Below the pieces are notes generated by a model, which did not search any database, was not told the origin of the DNA, and was given only the letters and a program-made list of their open reading frames with translations. From positions 124,001 to 188,000 of the forward strand of contig NZ_CAKLDM010000001.1 in NCBI RefSeq assembly GCF_921294215.1: a stretch of DNA of 64,000 nucleotides. The letters run 5' to 3'. Each line of letters opens with the position of its first letter. Positions within the stretch are counted from its first letter, which is position 1. Below, one piece after another: positions 44,234 to 53,667 of the stretch. A program made the translations under genes and the position numbers. The DNA comes from Vibrio marisflavi CECT 7928. Lineage in GTDB: Bacteria; Pseudomonadota; Gammaproteobacteria; Enterobacterales; Vibrionaceae.

Positions 44234-44536
44234 TTACGCTTCTTCTTCAGCTGGCTCTTCTTCGGCAGCTTCTTCCGATGCTTCAGCTACAGGCTCGTCA
44301 GCTGGTGGATTTAGCTTAGCGTCTAGAGCTGGAACAATATCTTGATCGACAAAAGTCTCGATAGACTTCATTAAAACTTCTTTTACAGCAGCGAGATCAA
44401 CGTCACCGCCTTCAACATTACCTGCTTGGACTATTGTACCTAGCTCTTCACTGATGCTTAACATTTGGTCTTTAACAGTGGATCTTAGCTTAGGTAGAAT
44501 CAACCCTAATTGTATTTGAAATGCAATATCTGACAT
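44234..44536 (-). CDS. Small acidic protein of unknown function
   Basis: A 100-residue protein with GGAAG before ATG 44536. The first 70 residues are helical; the last 25 are a Glu/Ala-rich acidic tail (from ADEPVAEASEEAAEEEP). No family recognised. A gene with its own terminator, probably expressed alone. Confidence 0.65.
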   Translation of the reverse strand: MSDIAFQIQLGLILPKLRSTVKDQMLSISEELGTIVQAGNVEGGDVDLAAVKEVLMKSIETFVDQDIVPALDAKLNPPADEPVAEASEEAAEEEPAEEEA

Positions 44537-44882
44537 AAAACTTCCTATTTGTTTATAAATGTTAGCGTTCTAGGGATGTCAACAAATGAGGGCCTCGTTT
44601 GTTGCTATAAGTCAGTCTATCTTGCCCCTGATAAGGGGTAAAGGACGTAACTGACCATATTTGATATTAAGCATAAGTTTACAATTCGTCCAATATTGGC
44701 CTTGCAGCAATGCCATGTGTGAACGTTCAACTTTAATGCTTTAAATACAAATAGATATACTAGACCGCTTTATTTCTATCACAAGGTGGCGATGGGCTAT
44801 ATGTGATACTGAGCAGAGAATGTACTCTATTCACAGTAACTTACATTTGATTCGCGTTGGTAGGGACAAACAAGAAAAAAGC
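44537..44882. other. Intergenic region
   Basis: 346 bases, mostly upstream of the acidic-protein gene. A small hairpin (CCCCT / AGGGG) lies near 44627-44640. Nothing else is recognised. Confidence 0.5.
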
Positions 44883-44918
44883 CAAAAAAAGTGTAGCAGT
44901 CAGTATGACCACTACACT
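44883..44918 (-). terminator. Terminator of the cyo operon
   Basis: On the minus strand, AGTGTAG and CTACACT, extended inward by GGTCA / TGACT, form a stem followed by seven T. It lies 10 bases past the cyoE stop. Confidence 0.85.
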
Positions 44919-44927
44919 ATGTTGGTT

Positions 44928-45794
44928 TTAGATGGTGAGGCTGACAAGTTCTAAGCCGAGAATGCCACTGATACCCATTACGACAAGCAGTGATATTTTA
45001 AACACGTTCTTTGCCCAAGGGATGTAGTTCTCTTCTGTAACTGGTTTGAATGTTGCTCTCATCCAGTACAAGCAAACGAGCGAAGCAACAGCGAGATACT
45101 CGTAGCCGCTATTACCAAAAGCAAACAGTGCAATAGCGACCACGCTAAATGCAGTAACATAGGCTTTCATATGCTGGTGAGCTTTTTTGATGCCTTTCTC
45201 TACTGGTAGCACGGGAATGCCTGCTTCCTTGTAGTCTTGCATGCGAAACATTGCAATGGCGTAGGAGTGAGGCATTTGCCACAAGCTGAACAATGCAAAT
45301 AGTAACACCGCTTCTAAACTGATGTAGTTTGTTACCGCAAGATAGCCGACCAATGGCGGAACAGCGCCGGAAACGCTGCCTACCAATGTTCCGTATATCG
45401 AGGTTCTCTTGTACCACATGGTATAAAAGAATACGTAGAACACGTAGCCTAGTAATACAATGACGGTAGAAAGCGGATTGGCTTTTTGATAGAGAACAGC
45501 AGTACCAATGACTAGCAGCACTAACGCATAAATAAAGGCGTGGTCAATATTGACCGCACCTTGTACTAATGCACGCTTGCGAGTTCTTTCCATCTTATAA
45601 TCGATATCTCTATCGAAAATATTGTTCACAACACAACCAGAGGCAATCACACACGCTACGCCTAGCATGGTGTAAAGCAGCAACGAAGCATTGGCTGGCT
45701 CAGACTCTGCGGCAAGGAAAAAACCTGCAGCCACAGAGATCAGATTGCCAATAATGATGCCTGGCTTAGTGATGGAGAGATAGCTTTTCAGCAT
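44928..45794 (-). CDS. cyoE: Heme O synthase (protoheme IX farnesyltransferase)
   Basis: A 288-residue UbiA-family membrane enzyme with the prenyl-diphosphate motif NNIFDRDID. It adds farnesyl to heme B to make heme O for the bo3 oxidase. Last gene of cyoABCDE, with GGTT before the start. Confidence 0.94.
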   Translation of the reverse strand: MLKSYLSITKPGIIIGNLISVAAGFFLAAESEPANASLLLYTMLGVACVIASGCVVNNIFDRDIDYKMERTRKRALVQGAVNIDHAFIYALVLLVIGTAVLYQKANPLSTVIVLLGYVFYVFFYTMWYKRTSIYGTLVGSVSGAVPPLVGYLAVTNYISLEAVLLFALFSLWQMPHSYAIAMFRMQDYKEAGIPVLPVEKGIKKAHQHMKAYVTAFSVVAIALFAFGNSGYEYLAVASLVCLYWMRATFKPVTEENYIPWAKNVFKISLLVVMGISGILGLELVSLTI

Positions 45795-45807
45795 AGCGAA
45801 CCTTCTA

Positions 45808-46122
45808 CTACATCATCATGTTATCGTTGAGGTTCACCATGATCCAGATTGAACCACCAATCAGGATCAGAACCACAAGCGCGGTAAACACTAGCGATAT
45901 AATACTCCAGCGTCCATCTTGTGACTTCGCTTCTAGGTGCAAGAAGTAGTAAAAATGAACGAGAACCTGAATAATCGCACAACCAAACATCAGTAGGTAC
46001 GTGATGTGGGTTGGCAGCGATTTTGTCGCCACGAAATAAAACGGAATGATGGTTAAAATCAGCGATGCGATAAAACCTTTTACATATCCCTGAACGCTTA
46101 ACTCGGTGGTTTCGCTGCTCAT
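45808..46122 (-). CDS. cyoD: bo3 quinol oxidase subunit IV
   Basis: A 104-residue protein from ATG 46122 with three membrane helices. The start overlaps the cyoC stop (TAATG). It aids assembly of the oxidase. The longer upstream frame lies inside cyoC and is not used. Confidence 0.92.
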   Translation of the reverse strand: MSSETTELSVQGYVKGFIASLILTIIPFYFVATKSLPTHITYLLMFGCAIIQVLVHFYYFLHLEAKSQDGRWSIISLVFTALVVLILIGGSIWIMVNLNDNMMM

Positions 46123-46736
46123 TACATTACTCCCAACAAGTAAACGATAGTGAAGACACATACCCAAACGATATCAAGGAAGTGCCAGAATAAGCTTAGG
46201 CAGCTAAAGCGTGTTTCCATCATGTCATTCAAGCCTTTGCTGTTTAGCTGGAAGTAACACGTCGCTAGCCAAATCAGACCGAAAGTAACATGAAGACCGT
46301 GCGTACCAACTAGCGTAAAGAACGCTGAAAGAAACGCACTACGCTCTGGGCCATAGCCATCAAGAATCAGGTGATGGAACTCGTAAAGTTCCATGCCGAT
46401 AAAGCCTGCGCCTAGTAGGAAGGTCACGATCAACCAGAACTTAAGGCCTGCAAGGTGCTTACGACGCATTGAAATCATCGCAAAGCCAAAAGTAATACTA
46501 CTGAACAGCAGCAACATCGTTTCTACGAATACAAAAGGTATTTCGAAGATATCTTTGCCGGTGGGACCACCGGCAGTTGCATCTATAAGTACTGCAAATG
46601 TTGCGAATAGGCTCGCAAACAATATGCAGTCGCTCATCAAGTAGATCCAGAAACCAAATAGTTTGTTCTTTTTGATCTCTTGAGCGTGATGATCATGATC
46701 GTGGTCATGAGCGTGAGTCATAGCATTAGTTTGCAT
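46122..46736 (-). CDS. cyoC: bo3 quinol oxidase subunit III
   Basis: A 204-residue protein with five membrane helices and a His-rich N-terminal stretch ([10 protein letters not shown]). It is typical of subunit III. The start (GAGGTGAGCT upstream) lies 11 bp inside cyoB, so the two are translationally coupled. Confidence 0.94.
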   Translation of the reverse strand: MQTNAMTHAHDHDHDHHAQEIKKNKLFGFWIYLMSDCILFASLFATFAVLIDATAGGPTGKDIFEIPFVFVETMLLLFSSITFGFAMISMRRKHLAGLKFWLIVTFLLGAGFIGMELYEFHHLILDGYGPERSAFLSAFFTLVGTHGLHVTFGLIWLATCYFQLNSKGLNDMMETRFSCLSLFWHFLDIVWVCVFTIVYLLGVM

Positions 46737-48750
46737 AGCTCACCTCCATATCGTCTTTGTCTTTTTTCAGAGCTTCAGCCTGTTTAAGCTGCTCTCTGCG
46801 TTCGGCTTCTATCTGCTTAATTTCTTCAACAGGTACGTAGTAATCGATGTCTTCGTTGAAGCTGTGCTTGATACACATAAAGATGATGCCAACAAAGCTT
46901 AGGCCTGCTAACCACCAGATGTACCAAATCATTGCGAAACCAAATACCAAAGCAAGTGCTGAGATAAAGAAGGCAGAGCTTGAGTTTTTCGGCATATGAA
47001 TTGGTTCATATTCCTGCTCTTCCATTGGCTTAAACTCGCCACGCTGTTTTTGATACCAGAACGCGTCGATTTCGCTGCCTTCAGGGATTTTGGCAAAGTT
47101 ATAGAACGGCGGTGGAGATGATGTTGACCATTCAAGAGTTCGAGCATCCCACGGGTCGCCAGTAAGGTCACGACGGCTTTCGCGAGTGCGAACACTAACG
47201 ATGATCTGTATTGCTTGGCAAAGAATACCTGCAAGAATGACTGCTGTACCAAATGCTGCAACAGCAAGTAGTGGGAAGTATTCGTGGTTAATGTTTTGGC
47301 TCAAGCGACGAGTCATACCCATAAAGCCAAGCGCATATAGAGGGATAAACGCTAAACAGAAACCAATTACCCAGCAGTAAAATGCGCGCGCGCCCCATTT
47401 CTCACAAAGCGTAAAGCCTGTTGCTTTCGGGAACCAGTAAGTAATACCTGCGAAACAGCCGAATACAACACCACCGATGATTACGTTGTGGAAGTGAGCG
47501 ATTAGGAATAGCGAGTTGTGAAGAACGAAGTCTGCACCCGGTACGGCCATTAGTACGCCTGTCATACCACCGATAGTGAAGGTGATTAGGAAGCCAACCG
47601 TCCACATCATTGGAGTTGTGAAGTAGATACGACCTTTATACATGGTGAATAGCCAGTTAAAGATCTTAACCCCGGTCGGTATGGCGATGACCATGGTGGC
47701 GATGCCGAAGAAGGCGTTAACATTCGCGCCAGCACCCATAGTAAAGAAGTGGTGTAGCCATACAACGAACGCCAAGATGGTGATAACAACTGTTGCCCAA
47801 ACAAGAGATGCGTAACCAAATAGCTTTTTGCGTGAGAAGGTCGCAACGACTTCTGAGAACACACCAAATACTGGAAGTATCAGGATATATACTTCTGGGT
47901 GGCCCCAAGCCCAAATCAGGTTGATGTACATCATCATGTTGCCGCCCATATCGTTAGTAAAGAAATGGAAGCCTAGATAACGATCAAGCGTCAATAGAGC
48001 AATGGTAACTGCTAAGATTGGGAACGAAATAATGATCAGGATGTTTGCACATAGTGATGCCCAAGTGAATACTGGCATCTTCATCAACGGCATACTTGGT
48101 GTGCGCATGCGGAAGATGGTCACGAAGAAGTTAACACCTGTTAGAGTGGTACCAATACCGGAAAGCTGTAGTGCCCATATCCAGTAGTCGACCCCGACTC
48201 CAGGGCTTGCTTTGATGCCCGATAGAGGAGGGTAAGCCAACCAACCTGTTTGACCAAACTCACCAACAAACAGTGACATGTTAGTCAAGATAACACCAAC
48301 AATGAACAGCCAGAAACTGAGGTTATTCAGGTATGGGAATGCTACGTCTCGCGCACCGATCTGCAAAGGAACAACGATGTTCATTAAACCGATTACAAGA
48401 GGCATTGCTACGAAGAAAATCATGATTACGCCATGAGCGGTAAAGATTTGATCGTAGTGGTGCGGTGGCAAGTAACCTGCTTCACCAGCTGATGATAACA
48501 GCTGTTGGCTGCGCATCATGATGGCATCGGAGAAACCACGTATAAGCATGACCATAGCTACGGCTATGTACATGAAACCAATTTTTTTGTGGTCGACGGT
48601 AGTGAACCATTCTTTCCACAAATATGTCCACTTACGCTGAATAGTCACGTAAGAGAGTAAAGCAACACCAAGAATGGCAACAACAATAAATGTTCCCACC
48701 AAAATTGGCACGTCGTATGGGATTGCGTGTAGACTCAATCTTCCAAACAT
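46726..48750 (-). CDS. cyoB: bo3 quinol oxidase subunit I
   Basis: A 674-residue heme-copper oxidase subunit. The copper-B and heme ligands are seen in [24 protein letters not shown] and HFHNVIIGG. It pumps protons while reducing oxygen with quinol. The start has AAGGATAATCTG upstream. It lies 4 bp downstream of cyoA. Confidence 0.97.
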   Translation of the reverse strand: MFGRLSLHAIPYDVPILVGTFIVVAILGVALLSYVTIQRKWTYLWKEWFTTVDHKKIGFMYIAVAMVMLIRGFSDAIMMRSQQLLSSAGEAGYLPPHHYDQIFTAHGVIMIFFVAMPLVIGLMNIVVPLQIGARDVAFPYLNNLSFWLFIVGVILTNMSLFVGEFGQTGWLAYPPLSGIKASPGVGVDYWIWALQLSGIGTTLTGVNFFVTIFRMRTPSMPLMKMPVFTWASLCANILIIISFPILAVTIALLTLDRYLGFHFFTNDMGGNMMMYINLIWAWGHPEVYILILPVFGVFSEVVATFSRKKLFGYASLVWATVVITILAFVVWLHHFFTMGAGANVNAFFGIATMVIAIPTGVKIFNWLFTMYKGRIYFTTPMMWTVGFLITFTIGGMTGVLMAVPGADFVLHNSLFLIAHFHNVIIGGVVFGCFAGITYWFPKATGFTLCEKWGARAFYCWVIGFCLAFIPLYALGFMGMTRRLSQNINHEYFPLLAVAAFGTAVILAGILCQAIQIIVSVRTRESRRDLTGDPWDARTLEWSTSSPPPFYNFAKIPEGSEIDAFWYQKQRGEFKPMEEQEYEPIHMPKNSSSAFFISALALVFGFAMIWYIWWLAGLSFVGIIFMCIKHSFNEDIDYYVPVEEIKQIEAERREQLKQAEALKKDKDDMEVSYAN

Positions 48751-48754
48751 CAGA

Positions 48755-49660
48755 TTATCCTTCGGTAGTGTTCGTGCAAGCTTTATCAGATGCGCTCATA
48801 TTCATTGCGCCAGGGAACTGGGTCACAATGTCAGAGAATAGATACGGCGGTACATTTGAGAAGTACGTGATCGGCGCATTGATAGTCGGTTTCGCTAGTT
48901 CTTGATAGGCATTAAAGTCGCTAAGCGTTTTAGGGCTTGCTTGAACTTTTTTCACCCAGTTATCGAAAGTTGCACGATCAGCTAATGCGTGTGCCGTAAA
49001 CTTCATATCTGAGAAGCCTTTACCGCTGAAGCTTGCAGCGATACCTTTGTAGTCACCAGCCTCGTCTGCGATCAGGTGTAGTCGCGTCACCATGCCTGGC
49101 ATAGCGTAGATTTGGCTACCTAAGCGAGGGATGAAGAACGAGTTCATGATGTTGTCAGACGTAATCTTGAACTGGATTGGAGTACCTTTAGGGAAAGCAA
49201 GGTAGTTCGTTGTCGCAATGTGCTGTTTCGGGTAAATAAACAACCACTGCCAATCCAAAGATACGACCTCAATCGTCATTGGCTTAACATCACTAACAAG
49301 AGGTTTAGAAGGTGATAGTGCGTGAGTTGAGCGCCATGTAATTGTGCCAAGAATCAAAATAATGATCAGTGGAACAGTCCAAACCACGACTTCAACTTTT
49401 GTTGAGTGTGACCACTCTGGAGCATATTCAGCATCAGAATCTTTACGGGCTCTATACTTATATGAAAACCAAATTGTCATTAAAATTACAGGGATAACGA
49501 CAATTAGCATAAGTAAAAGAGCGGTAATGATCAGTTCTTTTTCCTGAACGCCAACCGACCCTTTAGGGTTGAGTAGCGCAGAATTACATCCAGAAAGCAA
49601 CAGAACCATACCCAGTCCCACTACTTTTAAAAGGATGCTTTTTATTTTTGAAGCTTCCAT
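48755..49660 (-). CDS. cyoA: bo3 quinol oxidase subunit II (lipoprotein)
   Basis: A 301-residue protein from ATG 49660 (GAGAAAG upstream; a TTG at 49672 is less likely). The lipobox LLSGC puts the lipidated Cys at residue 25. Two membrane helices and a periplasmic cupredoxin-like domain without the CuA ligands follow. First gene of cyoABCDE. Confidence 0.94.
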   Translation of the reverse strand: MEASKIKSILLKVVGLGMVLLLSGCNSALLNPKGSVGVQEKELIITALLLMLIVVIPVILMTIWFSYKYRARKDSDAEYAPEWSHSTKVEVVVWTVPLIIILILGTITWRSTHALSPSKPLVSDVKPMTIEVVSLDWQWLFIYPKQHIATTNYLAFPKGTPIQFKITSDNIMNSFFIPRLGSQIYAMPGMVTRLHLIADEAGDYKGIAASFSGKGFSDMKFTAHALADRATFDNWVKKVQASPKTLSDFNAYQELAKPTINAPITYFSNVPPYLFSDIVTQFPGAMNMSASDKACTNTTEG

Positions 49661-50335
49661 TAACTTTCTCAATTCGTTTAGATAGCAAGACAGATGTCTT
49701 GATAGCCAGTTTTAGTTATTAGAATGTTTATTAATTGGGTGTGTGCGTAGATGTGATTTTGAGTGATTTGTTATTAACGTAATTATCCATTCTCCTGTGC
49801 GGGGAATGTGTTTACATATGAAACCTTCTCGAAACACATCGTTACAACCGCCGCATTATCCTTACATTATTTGCGAAGCTCATCACACACAATTGGTATC
49901 TAAGTTTTTATATATGAAACCACTAGCTGTTTAGAGTACGTTTAACCCTTTAATTTGTAGTGATATTGTTAATAAATGCTGATAGAGAAAGGCTTTGTAG
50001 CACACTATTGATGGATTCATGCTTAACTTGAATGTAAAAAAATAGAGTTGTTACTAAAATGTGAGACAAAATCATCTTCCTACTTCGTGATCTAGCACGC
50101 ATTTTTGTTTCGGAAAAATTCTAAGAGTTTTCCACAGCCTGTTCGGTATCAAGTCAATGGCTCAATAAACACACTGCTGAGAATCACCTCACACTTTAAT
50201 TTTTTGTAGCAAAAAATTAAATGCTTCATGTTCCTAATCAATCGACATAATTATGCAATCAATATTATAGCGACTGAGTTTATATGTAGTTGTTGCATAT
50301 TGACAATAATGCTTACGAACGAAGAGAGAACACTA
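49661..50335. other. Long divergent control region between cyo and the hcn-like operon
   Basis: 675 AT-rich bases. It should hold promoters for both operons. The notable structure is the perfect hairpin at 50195-50221. I looked for FNR/ANR boxes (TTGAT-N4-ATCAA) and saw none that is convincing. Confidence 0.55.
50195..50221. repeat. Perfect AT-rich hairpin upstream of the hcn-like operon
   Basis: TTTAATTTTTTG and CAAAAAATTAAA with a three-base TAG loop. Twelve-base arms match exactly. It lies about 115 bp before the hcnA-like start. It could be a protein-binding site, a promoter UP-like element or an RNA structure. Confidence 0.6.
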
Positions 50336-50662
50336 ATGAAAGCCAACAATAGAATTGGAGACATTGTATCTCCAGCTGGGAAGAAATTTGTCGTAAATAT
50401 AGACGATCGAGAGGTTGAAGCATTACCTGGTGAAAGTGTGATTAGTACTCTAACTGCAAATGGATTTCGCAAGTTAATGAAAAATGATAAAGGAACATCT
50501 TCGGGCTCATACTGCGCGATGGGTGTGTGTCACTGTTGTATGGTTGAAATCAATGGCATACAAAAGCAGCGAGCATGCCAAACTCTTGTCCAACCCGGAA
50601 TGAAGATCAAGACGTTAAAAAATCGTGTGGTAGATGGGCAAGGAGAGAAACATGAGCAATAG
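50336..50662 (+). CDS. hcnA: Small [2Fe-2S] subunit, HcnA-like
   Basis: A 108-residue protein from ATG 50336 (GAAGAGAG upstream). A plant-type [2Fe-2S] site is intact: YCAMGVCHCC gives C-x4-C-x2-C, and RACQT supplies the fourth Cys. The size and motif match HcnA of Pseudomonas cyanide synthase (104 residues). Related small subunits occur in opine and D-hydroxyproline dehydrogenases, so the assignment depends on the two larger subunits. It overlaps the next gene by 11 bp. Confidence 0.7.
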   Translation: MKANNRIGDIVSPAGKKFVVNIDDREVEALPGESVISTLTANGFRKLMKNDKGTSSGSYCAMGVCHCCMVEINGIQKQRACQTLVQPGMKIKTLKNRVVDGQGEKHEQ

Positions 50663-52037
50663 AATTGTTATTGTTGGTGCTGGCCCTGCCGGAATTTCAG
50701 CGGCGACTACCTTATCGAAGAACGGATTCAAGTCGGTGATCATAGATGAAAACCCAATCGCTGGGGGAGTGATATATCGTGGCCCCTTGAGAGAAGTCAA
50801 CGACATGCCACATCTTGACGAACCTCTACAAAAAGCAATTGTAGAGCAGAAGAGAAAGTTGGCCGAGCATCAACATAATATAGAAATACGAATGAGTACC
50901 AGAGTTCAGGGCCCTGTTGGGCCAAACTCCTTGTTGCTCTCTAAAGAAGGCAAGCTTTCTACCCTCGAATACGAGCACTTAATTCTAGCCACTGGGTGCC
51001 AAGAGAGAAGTATCCCATTTCCGGGCTGGCAGCTACCGGGTGTCATGCTTACTGGTGGAATACAGCTACACCTGAAAAGTGGCTTTGTAAAACCCGGCAA
51101 ACGGGCTGTGATTGTGGGTAGTGGTCCACTATTAGTGTTGGTCGCGTGCCAACTTCATCATGCTGGAGTGGATGTCGCAGGGGTGTACGAAGCAACTGAA
51201 CTAAAAGATTTAAGTAAGGAAGCCGTAGCGCTTTTAAATCGCCCGCAAGTTTTGCTAAACGGTGTATCCATGATGGGGTATCTACGCCGTCATAATATTC
51301 CATTCAAATATGGTTGGGGCATTGTTAAAGCTGAAGGAAATGAGAGTCTCGAACGCGTTGCCGTTGCGCCATACAACAGTAGCTGGGAGCCAGATACAGA
51401 TAAAATCGAATGGATCGACACGGATACACTCGGTGTTGGATATGGATTTTCTGCTCGTTCTCAGCTTGCTCAACTGATGGGGGTTGAGACAGAACTTGAC
51501 GATATCGGTGGCGTTATTCCGGTCACAAATGAATATCAAAGGAGCAGCATAGACAATATCTACTGCGCGGGTGACTCAGTAAAACTCGCTGGTGCCGATG
51601 TTGCAATGCTTGAAGGGGAAATAGCAGCACATAGCATTTTAATGAATATTGAACCTGAATTAACAGCTTCTTCAAATACTCATATAAAGCGCCTGTGGAA
51701 ACGTAGAGCCAGATACTATCGCTTTAGAGGGGCTTTTGATCGCGCCAACCAGCGGAAAGCTGGGCTGCTATCTTTGCCTTCTGACGATACGGTGATCTGC
51801 CGTTGTGAGCAGGTAAAGAAAAGGGATATTGATGAAGCCTTTGCTGAAGGGTGCAAAGACGTTATTACGTTAAAAATGCGCACTAGAGTGAGTATGGGTG
51901 ACTGCCAAGGCAAAACTTGTTGCCATTACCTTTACGATAGGTTCAACCAAGAAGGTTTAAAAGAAGGAGCGGGCACGTTTAGACCAAGGTTTCCGTTAGA
52001 TCCCATTCCTTTCTCTGCAATGGAGGACGAAATATGA
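50652..52037 (+). CDS. hcnB: FAD/NAD-dependent oxidoreductase subunit, HcnB-like
   Basis: A 461-residue protein from ATG 50652 (AAGGAGAG upstream). It has an N-terminal dinucleotide fold (VIVGAGPAGISAATTL), GGVIYRGPLRE as in HcnB, a second nucleotide motif (VIVGSGPLLVLV), and a C-terminal BFD-like cysteine cluster (ICRCEQV and GDCQGKTCC). Length agrees with HcnB (about 469). It takes part in oxidation of glycine to HCN and CO2 if the complex is cyanide synthase. Overlaps both neighbours. Confidence 0.72.
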   Translation: MSNRIVIVGAGPAGISAATTLSKNGFKSVIIDENPIAGGVIYRGPLREVNDMPHLDEPLQKAIVEQKRKLAEHQHNIEIRMSTRVQGPVGPNSLLLSKEGKLSTLEYEHLILATGCQERSIPFPGWQLPGVMLTGGIQLHLKSGFVKPGKRAVIVGSGPLLVLVACQLHHAGVDVAGVYEATELKDLSKEAVALLNRPQVLLNGVSMMGYLRRHNIPFKYGWGIVKAEGNESLERVAVAPYNSSWEPDTDKIEWIDTDTLGVGYGFSARSQLAQLMGVETELDDIGGVIPVTNEYQRSSIDNIYCAGDSVKLAGADVAMLEGEIAAHSILMNIEPELTASSNTHIKRLWKRRARYYRFRGAFDRANQRKAGLLSLPSDDTVICRCEQVKKRDIDEAFAEGCKDVITLKMRTRVSMGDCQGKTCCHYLYDRFNQEGLKEGAGTFRPRFPLDPIPFSAMEDEI

Positions 52038-53290
52038 AGGCTTACGATATTGTTATATGTGGCGGTGGTGTTATTGGAAGTTCCATTGCTTACTTCTTAA
52101 GTAGGGATAAAGATTTAAAGATAGCATTGGTTGACTACAAAAAGCCGGGAAATGCATCTAGAGCATCAGCCGGTGGGTTGTGGGCTATGGGTGAATCAAC
52201 AGGGCTTGGTTGTGGTGTTATTCTATTCAAAACCTTGTCAAAGCAAATTAGCGAAGGGACGGTATCGGGCGCATCAACGGAAATGAAGCCCCATATTATG
52301 CCTACACCATTTTTTGATATGGCAATGCAATCCAATAGTATGTACCCAGCGTTAAGCCAAGAATTGTTAGAAAAACACAACGTTGATATGAAGTTTGAGA
52401 AAACAGGCCTCAAGTTCGTTATTTTTGATGAATACGACAAGATCTATGCTCAACATATCGCTGATGCTGTACCAGATAGGAAGCAACATATTCGATGGAT
52501 AGACCGTGAGCAATTGCAGCAAGAAGAGCCACATTTGTCTGCAAATGCGCTAGGCGCAATGGAGTTTGGCACTGATCATCAAATTAATCCATATCGTCTA
52601 AACGAAGCCTATGTAGAAGGTGCTAGGCAAAATGGTGTCGACCTGTTTCTTAATACCGAAGTCACAGGAATTGAAAGACAAGGGCGCAAAGTGGTGTCCG
52701 TTACTACTTCAATGGGACGTTTGAAATGTGGCACGCTAATTAATGCCGCTGGCGCGTGGGCAGAGAAGATATGTCAATGGGCGACGGGCATGCCGTTACC
52801 TGTTTTCCCAGTGAAGGGACAGGTTATAGTATCGGAACGATTACCTAAAATATTAAATGGCTGTATTACAACAAGTGACTGTTATATCGCGCAAAAGGAT
52901 AATGGTGAAATACTGATCGGCTCAACGACGGAAGAGAAAGGTTACGACACCACTCAAGATATTAACTTGCTGAGACAGCTTGCGATAGGTGCACAAAAGT
53001 CTTTGCCAATTCTAAAATCGATGAATATCAAAAGATGTTGGACAGGGCTAAGGCCCGGCTCTCCTGATGAGTTGCCTATTCTAGGGCCAGTGCCGGGAGT
53101 TGAAGGTTATTTGAATGCTTGTGGTCACTTTAGAACGGGCATGCTCACGTCAGCAATTACAGGCCAACTTCTCAACGAGCTAGTCAGAGAGCAGCAACTT
53201 ACACTAGATATATCTCCTTTCTTATACGATCGCTTCATATCTCCTTCAGGTGAAATGACGGGTTCATATCACCTGGAGGCAAGCTTGTGA
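52034..53290 (+). CDS. hcnC: FAD-dependent glycine-oxidase-like subunit, HcnC-like
   Basis: A 418-residue DAO-family flavoprotein (VICGGGVIGSSIAYFL). Segments such as RASAGGLWAMGESTGLGCGV, NGCITTSDCYIAQKDNGEIL and GLRPGSPDELPILGP match recalled Pseudomonas HcnC closely, better than octopine or hydroxyproline dehydrogenase subunits. It should oxidise glycine. The start overlaps hcnB by 4 bp (ATGA), and its stop overlaps the following small gene by 4 bp. Membrane association is expected for the complex. Confidence 0.75.
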   Translation: MKAYDIVICGGGVIGSSIAYFLSRDKDLKIALVDYKKPGNASRASAGGLWAMGESTGLGCGVILFKTLSKQISEGTVSGASTEMKPHIMPTPFFDMAMQSNSMYPALSQELLEKHNVDMKFEKTGLKFVIFDEYDKIYAQHIADAVPDRKQHIRWIDREQLQQEEPHLSANALGAMEFGTDHQINPYRLNEAYVEGARQNGVDLFLNTEVTGIERQGRKVVSVTTSMGRLKCGTLINAAGAWAEKICQWATGMPLPVFPVKGQVIVSERLPKILNGCITTSDCYIAQKDNGEILIGSTTEEKGYDTTQDINLLRQLAIGAQKSLPILKSMNIKRCWTGLRPGSPDELPILGPVPGVEGYLNACGHFRTGMLTSAITGQLLNELVREQQLTLDISPFLYDRFISPSGEMTGSYHLEASL

Positions 53291-53502
53291 AAAATCGAGA
53301 GCTTAAATATATTTGGGTAGCAGTCGGGTGCGCGCTGATACTCGTCATTTCCCACCTTCTTCTATACAAGCAATTGATAGAGCAAGAATGGGTCGAATAC
53401 ACACTTGCAATCATCCCCTTTGCGCTTGCTGCGATAGGGTATTGGTCAGTAAAAAATGCAATACGAGCAGAGGTTGAAGGAAGCAAAAATAACGTGAAAT
53501 AA
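53287..53502 (+). CDS. Small membrane protein coupled to the hcn-like operon
   Basis: A 71-residue protein starting at GTG 53287, overlapping the hcnC-like stop (GTGA). Two hydrophobic segments at about 8-27 and 38-56, with a basic/acidic C-terminal tail. No family recognised. The tight coupling suggests it serves the complex, for example as a membrane anchor. In the Pseudomonas operon I recall no such fourth gene. Confidence 0.65.
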   Translation: MKNRELKYIWVAVGCALILVISHLLLYKQLIEQEWVEYTLAIIPFALAAIGYWSVKNAIRAEVEGSKNNVK

Positions 53503-53531
53503 CCAGTTTAATTCAGTGTGATCATGTTTAG

Positions 53532-53560
53532 CGCGTGTTAGTAATTACAACTAACACGCG
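53532..53560. terminator. Perfect 11-bp-stem hairpin after the hcn-like operon
   Basis: CGCGTGTTAGT and ACTAACACGCG with a 7-base loop. It starts 30 bases after the last stop. The flank lacks a T-run. Confidence 0.6.
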
Positions 53561-53606
53561 TACGTTACTAGTTGCGTCAACGGCGGTGCCGAAAGGCCAT
53601 ATAAAA

Positions 53607-53638
53607 ATACTACCCTGAGTGCTAACTCAAGGTAGTAT
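53607..53638. terminator. Second hairpin, probably ending the esterase transcript
   Basis: ATACTACCCTGAGT and ACTCAAGGTAGTAT, one mismatch, GCTA loop. On the minus strand it lies 30 bases past the esterase stop and is followed by TTTTTAT, a good U-tract. Confidence 0.8.
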
Positions 53639-53667
53639 GTATTGGAAGAGCCTCTCCGAGAAAATAA

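Noticed and set aside
49661..50335. FNR/ANR box for the hcn-like operon
   Set aside because: Several ATCAA-type halves occur (for example near 50150 and 50236), but none pairs with TTGAT at the required spacing.
50336..53290. Opine oxidase or D-hydroxyproline dehydrogenase
   Set aside because: The same three-subunit layout occurs there, but the HcnB-like GGVIYRGPLR and HcnC-like GGLWAMGES and DELPILGP stretches fit cyanide synthase better. It is not fully excluded.
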